A DNA stretch of 64,000 nucleotides, taken from positions 682,001-746,000 of the forward strand of contig JAGTJL010000023.1 of assembly GCA_020746875.1 (NCBI GenBank). The letters run 5' to 3'. The stretch is from Rhexocercosporidium sp. MPI-PUGE-AT-0058. Its lineage: Eukaryota; Ascomycota; Leotiomycetes; Helotiales. Every line of letters begins with the position of its first letter. Position 1 is the first letter of the stretch. The notes beneath the pieces are model-generated. The model did no database searches. It had not been told where the DNA came from and was given only the letters and a program-made list of their open reading frames with translations. Made by a program: the position numbers and the translations under genes. Shown in pieces: positions 59,629 to 64,000 of this stretch.

Positions 59629-60640
59629 ACGCTTACTTTATAAAAGACGGCAATCACGTATAACTGGCGCTTTATATTCTATAGCAGAAATATAAAGATA
59701 ATAAGAGTTTTATAAAATCTATAATTACGTAAGAAAGAAAATAAAGAGAAAAGTAAATTATATATATAAATAAGCTTTATAAAAGCTCGTTTAATCTTAA
59801 TAACTTGAAAAAAAAAATAGCTAAAACTAGAAATAAAGCTTTAGAAGCTCTAAACCTTTATATTACCCTCTCTTCCGAAAAAAGCTCGTCCTCGAACGTT
59901 AATCTATTTCCTTGTTTGTTACGAACGCCTCGCGTCCCGTGATATTAGCTCCGGGATAGCGTAATACTTAGGATTATAAGCTTAAAAAAGAGGAAGTTTT
60001 AAGAGAAGGATATTAAAAGAATATTACTCTTAAAAGTATTCTTTTAAAAGACTTTAATATTTAAGATTTTATAAAGTTATATATTATATAATTATTATTA
60101 TTAATAAATAACTAAAGGGTAAATAAGCCCTTAGATTACGCGATTCTTTTACGTGACGACCGCTAGGACTGATAGACCGCCAGAAGCCTAGCGGTTTTAG
60201 CAGTCGTAAAAGCACGAGAGGTTTTATATAAGACTAGCACGTCTGCTATTAAATAAGAGCTTTATGCTTAACTGAAAATAATATCCCGATTATATTAGTC
60301 ATTGTTTATTTTACCGTACGTAATACACCTACTTCTCAATCATTGAGATTAATATAATTTACCGTATTTACACCGAGTAAATACACGGACCGTGATATTA
60401 TCGTTATTAAAATAATCGTAATTATTAATACTGTTTTCTTATACTTTTAATTAATTAAAGAGCTTTATAAGCGGTCTTAGAAACTTAAGATAATAAATAT
60501 AAAAGTCTTTAATCTTATATAATATATATTTAAAGTCGGAGGCATTATATTAGTTTAAATCGTCGTTATGGCCGAGTTATTTAACGCAATAAAATGAGAT
60601 AACGCGATTCTTATCGCCTTAAATGCCAGACGCACCTCAC
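59629..60640 (+). repeat. AT-rich dispersed repeat, copy 2, split by a solo LTR
   Basis: Left part 59629-59916 and right part 60398-60640 together match copy 1. Copy 2 retains C and G at many sites where copy 1 has T and A, for example GACGGCAATCACG here against GACGGTAATTACG there. The interruption is the solo LTR at 59917-60397. Outer limits are approximate. Confidence 0.75.
59917..60397 (-). mobile_element. Solo LTR of a retrotransposon, inserted in repeat copy 2
   Basis: 481 bp running TGTTACGAACGCC to GGACCGTGATA on the plus strand. Read on the minus strand it opens TATCACGGTCCGTG, which is TGTCACGG-like with one RIP-type change, and ends CGTTCGTAACA, a normal TG...CA LTR form. The flanks TTGTT (59912-59916) and TTATC (60398-60402) could be one 5-bp duplication TTGTC hit by different C:G to T:A changes; copy 1 of the host repeat has TTATC at the site. 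Inside lies an inverted pair CCGCTAGG and CCTAGCGG. No internal coding region is attached. Confidence 0.7.
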
Positions 60641-60928
60641 CTTTAGGGGCCAGGCCCTGTAGCGCCAGGCTAGGAGCCCCGCATTTTAGGGCTTTTAGCG
60701 CACGGGCCTGGGTAAACAAAAAAGTAAACAAACCCCCTCTTCTTCACTAAAATAATCTATTTTTTGCGCATTCCACGATGCCCGGGCATACGATTTCAGA
60801 TCCTACCGATGTAGGTATACTAAGACCTTTGGACGAGCCTTTAATTACTAAGGGAACCGATTTCTAGGCTATGAAATGCCCTGATTTTAATATAAAGCTT
60901 ACTTTACTAGAAAATGTATCTCTTATAA

Positions 60929-61209
60929 TGTGGTGGGGTTGACCTCAGAGGTCCATTTGTCACGTGATTGAGCTGCATCTTGCTGTATTTAAGATAGCCT
61001 CTAAGGCAACATCCTTTAACGATAATAACGATTTTTACTACCATAACTTTTCCTTCTTATTTAAACTATACCTCTCCCCTTCCTTGACAAATTGTACTCC
61101 TTAAATATATAATATCTCTAGTATTCGTTAAATGAGTATTTCCTACGTTTACCCTCCGGCACTTGCTTTGCTACCCTCTTGTTGTGTGCTTGGTGTTTTC
61201 CCCTCCACA
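60929..61209 (+). mobile_element. Small solo LTR inside the piggyBac relic (N-terminal part)
   Basis: 281 bp from TGTGGTGGGG to CCCCTCCACA, imperfectly inverted LTR ends, flanked by ATAA at 60925-60928 and 61210-61213. It separates two recognisable parts of the piggyBac frame. Its base composition is more balanced than the host element. A CTCAGAG...TATTTAAG stretch resembles a promoter. Confidence 0.65.
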
Positions 61210-61560
61210 ATAAATCCTATTACTTTTTTACTTAATATTATACGCTAGAGATTATCGATAGGATCGTTAAAGCTACGAATGCGTACGAAAAACCCTTTAA
61301 AAACACTCCGAATAGTCGTGCTAACGCATGATATACTACTTGCCGCAGCGAGATCTACCTCTTTCTCGGATTTCTCATTTATATAACGGTGTTCCTATTA
61401 AATAAAATCGGAGACTATTAAAGCTCTCGCAGAATAACCCCTTTCCATTTAATTACGTAAAGTTTTAGTCGAAATCGATTCTAAGAGCTTAAAACTCGCT
61501 TTCGGATTGCAATACCCGGAATTAATAATATTTACGAAAAGGTAAAATATCTCCTTTAAT

Positions 61561-61600
61561 TTTTAATAAATTTAATTAATTTTTAATAAATTTAATTAAT
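61561..61600 (+). repeat. 20-bp tandem repeat
   Basis: Two exact copies of TTTTAATAAATTTAATTAAT, with partial units on both sides, within an AT-rich insertion in the piggyBac relic. Confidence 0.9.
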
Positions 61601-62761
61601 TTTAAGTTTAAACTAAACCTTTAAACCAGTATATTCAAGATGTTAATTGCCGGCTTTAGACCCCTGGTCGAGATATTGCGGTAGACGAAGTAATTTAACG
61701 ATTCTAAAGCCGGTCTAAAGAAAAGATTACGATACCGAATAAACCTACTCTTACGAGATTAAAGATATAAGTGCTTATATAACGAGGATTCTTCCTTCGA
61801 TAGGTATTCTATAAGTTAAGGAGAGGTAATGGACTTATTGGTATGCAAAAGCCGAAAGATTTAAACAAGACTCGGTTTATAATATTATATCTTTTAAAGC
61901 TTCTCCCGAAGGCTAAATATTACATTTATATCGATAAACTCTTAATAAATATAAACTTTTTGAGCACCTTTGGAAGCTTAGATTTAGAGCTATAGGCACA
62001 GCACGACTTAACTCCGGAATCCTTTAAGATCTTATTAATTTATAGAAGTCAGATCACGGGAATAAAGCAATACTTTAAGGGATTATTTATACTTATTTAA
62101 TAAAGTCGAATATAATTAATTAAATAAGGTTCAAGGACTCTGCCTTTGCTTTAGTTATATTAACTATTTAAAACGGTACATTAAAGGTGCTACGGCTTCG
62201 TAAGAGGCTAAAGGAGTCGGCTTTTAATGCGAGAATTTCATGTGTTCCCTTTAGAGACTAACTTACGAAAAAGCTTTAGATTCTATAGTTATATAACGTT
62301 TATAACTATAATAAGGGAGCTGTTAATATTAGAAACTAATTACATACGCATAACAAGGGTAAAAGGCACTTACGATATGGCCTAACGTAAAGTCTCTTTT
62401 AATTTATACTATTAGTTATATTAAATAAGTATTATTTAATAGCACAACTATTAAAGGTAAAGCCAGAGCACCTCAACTTACGAAGTCAAGACGATTTTCG
62501 TATTACTTTAGTAGAGTTATTAATGGAACTCGGGAACGATACACCGGGACCTCCTGGATCCTTAAATCCTATTAATCTTAAGCGAAAAAGACGCTATTTA
62601 GAGCTCTCCGGTAATGCCCTTAAGGTCCCGATTCATTGACATGAGTATGGCAAGATAATAACTGGAGCAGACTATATAGCATGCAAGGGAAGGAGGATCT
62701 GGGATAAGCCGCGCAAAAGAGTAGCTTTATTTATAATTACTAATAATTTAGGCCGGCCGAG

Positions 62762-62921
62762 TGTAACGACAGGTATGCTTCGGCTAGGTCAGGGGTCCGG
62801 AATAGGTCCGACCCCCCTCCGACTCCTTATATATATGCCTCCCTCCTGTACAGTAGCTCTGTAGTTTTTGTATTCTAAGTATTAAGTCTATCTTCACGTC
62901 CAAGGCTCTTGCGTCGTTACA
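62762..62921 (+). mobile_element. 160-bp solo LTR (TRIM-like size) with exact 5-bp target duplication
   Basis: Bounded by TGTAACGAC and its reverse complement GTCGTTACA and flanked by CCGAG on both sides (62757-62761 and 62922-62926). It contains a TATATATATG promoter-like core near 62829 and is not visibly RIP-damaged. Removing it with one CCGAG restores the reading frame of the piggyBac relic at Gly-Arg-Pro-Ser. Confidence 0.88.
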
Positions 62922-63017
62922 CCGAGCGACAGAAAGACTTAGTACGGGTATAAGTAATACTAAGTCTTACTTTATAATAATAATCGTTGTTTCGACTTAT
63001 ATTATCAGAAAGTATAA

Positions 63018-63560
63018 ATCTATTGCTTGTAGAGCCTAATTTTTGGTAAGGGACGAAATTTAGTGATGCTCGCTTAATTTAAGGCCTGATTATCCGTGGC
63101 GCTGCGATCAGGATTGGGATGGCTAGTGCACCCGCTAAGTCGCTTAATATAAGCTAATCAGAGAGCTAGGATTTCAGGATTTAAAGCTAATTCTAGTTAT
63201 AACTCATGAAATACTTTAAAACAAGAACTGTTTTTATATAAATAAACCTTATATTATTTGCACTTATATATGCTTTAATGATTTAAAGAAAGACGGCCCT
63301 TATTTGCAGCAATTTCGCCTAATGCAATTCTCTTTTTTGGCCGGTCCCCGATCTTTTCTCTTTTATAAGTTACATATTACGATAGCTTAACTAGCTTAAC
63401 TTGCTTATAGCTCTTGATATTAATTAAATTAACGCTGGAGTTGATTAGCGTAACTCTCTTTTTAGAAGAGTGATATTAAGTCTTTTTTATAACTAAAAGA
63501 GAGTTGACTAACTAATTACGGAAGTCTTTTTAATTACGGAAGTTGATTTGACGAGGTAAA
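63018..63560. other. AT-rich DNA between two facing piggyBac relics
   Basis: No coding text. Bases about 63430-63540 hold imperfect inverted and direct repeats (GAGTTGATTAG against GAGAGTTGACTAAC; ATTACGGAAGT twice) that may be element-end remnants. Confidence 0.4.
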
Positions 63561-64000
63561 GGCATATCGCTAGCCGAGGCAAATAAGTAGTAGTTTATTA
63601 ATACTATTCTTAATAATTAATGTTTGATTGCTTAATGTCCCCCCTCTTAATATATCGTAATCCAGGTTTTGAGCCGTTAAGTAATTAAAGTCGTCGACAG
63701 TTCTTATGCCGTAATTGTAGCTATCTGCGACGGCAGGAATAAAGAGCTCTTTTTCAGCTTTATCTCTAAAGATAAGGCGAGAAGTCTTTGCCTTAAAAGA
63801 GGTCTCCTTCGGCCGTTTTCTCTTCCGTAAGACCTTTAGCTCTTTCCCGGAAAAGACGGACAATATTATTAATACGTAGGCTTGATCTTTTTACTTTATA
63901 TGAGCTATCTTTTTATTAATCGTAGAGTAAGAATATATTATTCTTTATGAAATAGTATCGTTATCGTCGGATTTCTTATAATTTAATAAGTCTTGGATGA
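63555..64000 (-). pseudogene. Second piggyBac-like transposase fragment, cut by window edge
   Basis: Minus-strand frame open from about 63887 to 63570 with recognisable text: VLRKRKRPKETSFKAKTSR, then KELFIPAVADSYNYGIRTVDDF and NYLTAQNLDYDILRGG. The same block VLR-KR-KE-F-A is present in the plus-strand relic at about 62170-62240, so both belong to one family. Upstream, toward 64000, the frame has stops such as the TAA codons near 63900. It is convergent with the plus-strand relic. The 5' end lies outside the window. Confidence 0.75.

Larger units (their letters stand above)
60777..63017 (+). pseudogene. piggyBac-like transposase relic, RIP-damaged and split by two solo LTRs
   Basis: Readable in pieces as a DDE_Tnp_1_7 (piggyBac) transposase. 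The N-terminus starts at the ATG at 60777 (MPGHTISDPTDVG) and breaks at 60928. It resumes near 61245 (EIIDRIVKATNAYEKP, SEIYLFLGFLIY, NRF then ELKTRFRIA). The catalytic region from about 61680 has VDEVI, then RF, ITIPNKP, RGFFLR, and YIYID for a second acid, followed by KLLPKAK. Later text is VLRLRKRLKESAF and, from about 62480, DDFRITLVELLMELGND, KRKRRYLELSGNALKV and YGKIITGADYIACKG. The Cys-rich C-terminal end is restored only if the LTR at 62762-62921 is ignored, with Cys codons changed to Tyr, and stops at 63015-63017. Many CAG/CAA/TGG codons are stops. It is not functional. Confidence 0.85.

Noticed and set aside
58503..64000. The AT-rich block as centromere or telomere
   Set aside because: No telomere repeats are present, and recognisable transposon relics with RIP-type decay explain the composition; one 5.5-kb stretch cannot support a centromere call.

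Overview
The window is nuclear DNA of a filamentous ascomycete (Pezizomycotina), plausibly a leotiomycete, although the exact order is inferred and not proven. The evidence is many 45-90 nt GT-AG introns with CTAAC-like branch points, fungal-specific families (GH3, GH67, an AA11-like oxidase, DUF3433, DUF1757, fungal nicotianamine synthase), and transposon relics with RIP-type C:G to T:A decay.

Layout. 1-2436: 3' part of an 11-exon GH3 beta-glucosidase whose 5' end lies left of the window. 4739-6768: PTR2/POT peptide transporter. 7586-7918: small Myb-like protein with an in-frame TGA. 9211-10461: nicotianamine synthase. 10914-22632 (minus): TRA1, the giant pseudokinase scaffold of SAGA/NuA4. 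25549-26260: small cysteine-rich secreted protein in a gene-poor, partly AT-rich tract. 30626-31909: secreted AA11-like lytic polysaccharide monooxygenase. 32572-34405: decayed Fot1/pogo element. 34800-36624: Baeyer-Villiger monooxygenase. 36979-37809 (minus): YIH1/IMPACT. 38426-42566: six-exon DUF3433 membrane protein. 43430-45761 (minus): acetoacetyl-CoA synthetase with an 18-nt microexon. 46798-47316: DUF1757 protein. 47607-49537 (minus): APC/C subunit Cdc16. 50051-50860: splicing factor Yju2. 51441-52658 (minus): single-pass membrane protein with a Cys-rich ectodomain. 54100-56631: GH67 alpha-glucuronidase. A second Fot1 copy starts 46 bp after the aguA stop codon and opens about 7 kb of AT-rich, RIP-damaged nested transposons reaching the right edge.

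Themes. Three secreted carbohydrate-active enzymes (GH3, AA11-like, GH67) plus a peptide transporter suit saprotrophic or plant-associated growth. They are interleaved with housekeeping genes (TRA1, YIH1, CDC16, YJU2), so this is not one gene cluster. The most instructive structure is the right-hand transposon graveyard. A RIP-damaged piggyBac-like transposase frame (60777-63017) is split by two small solo LTRs with target-site duplications, a third solo LTR sits in one copy of a duplicated repeat, and a second piggyBac fragment faces the first. The two Fot1 copies share premature stops yet each keeps perfectly paired, copy-specific terminal repeats. I found no CRISPR array, rRNA, convincing tRNA, or clearly novel multi-gene system.
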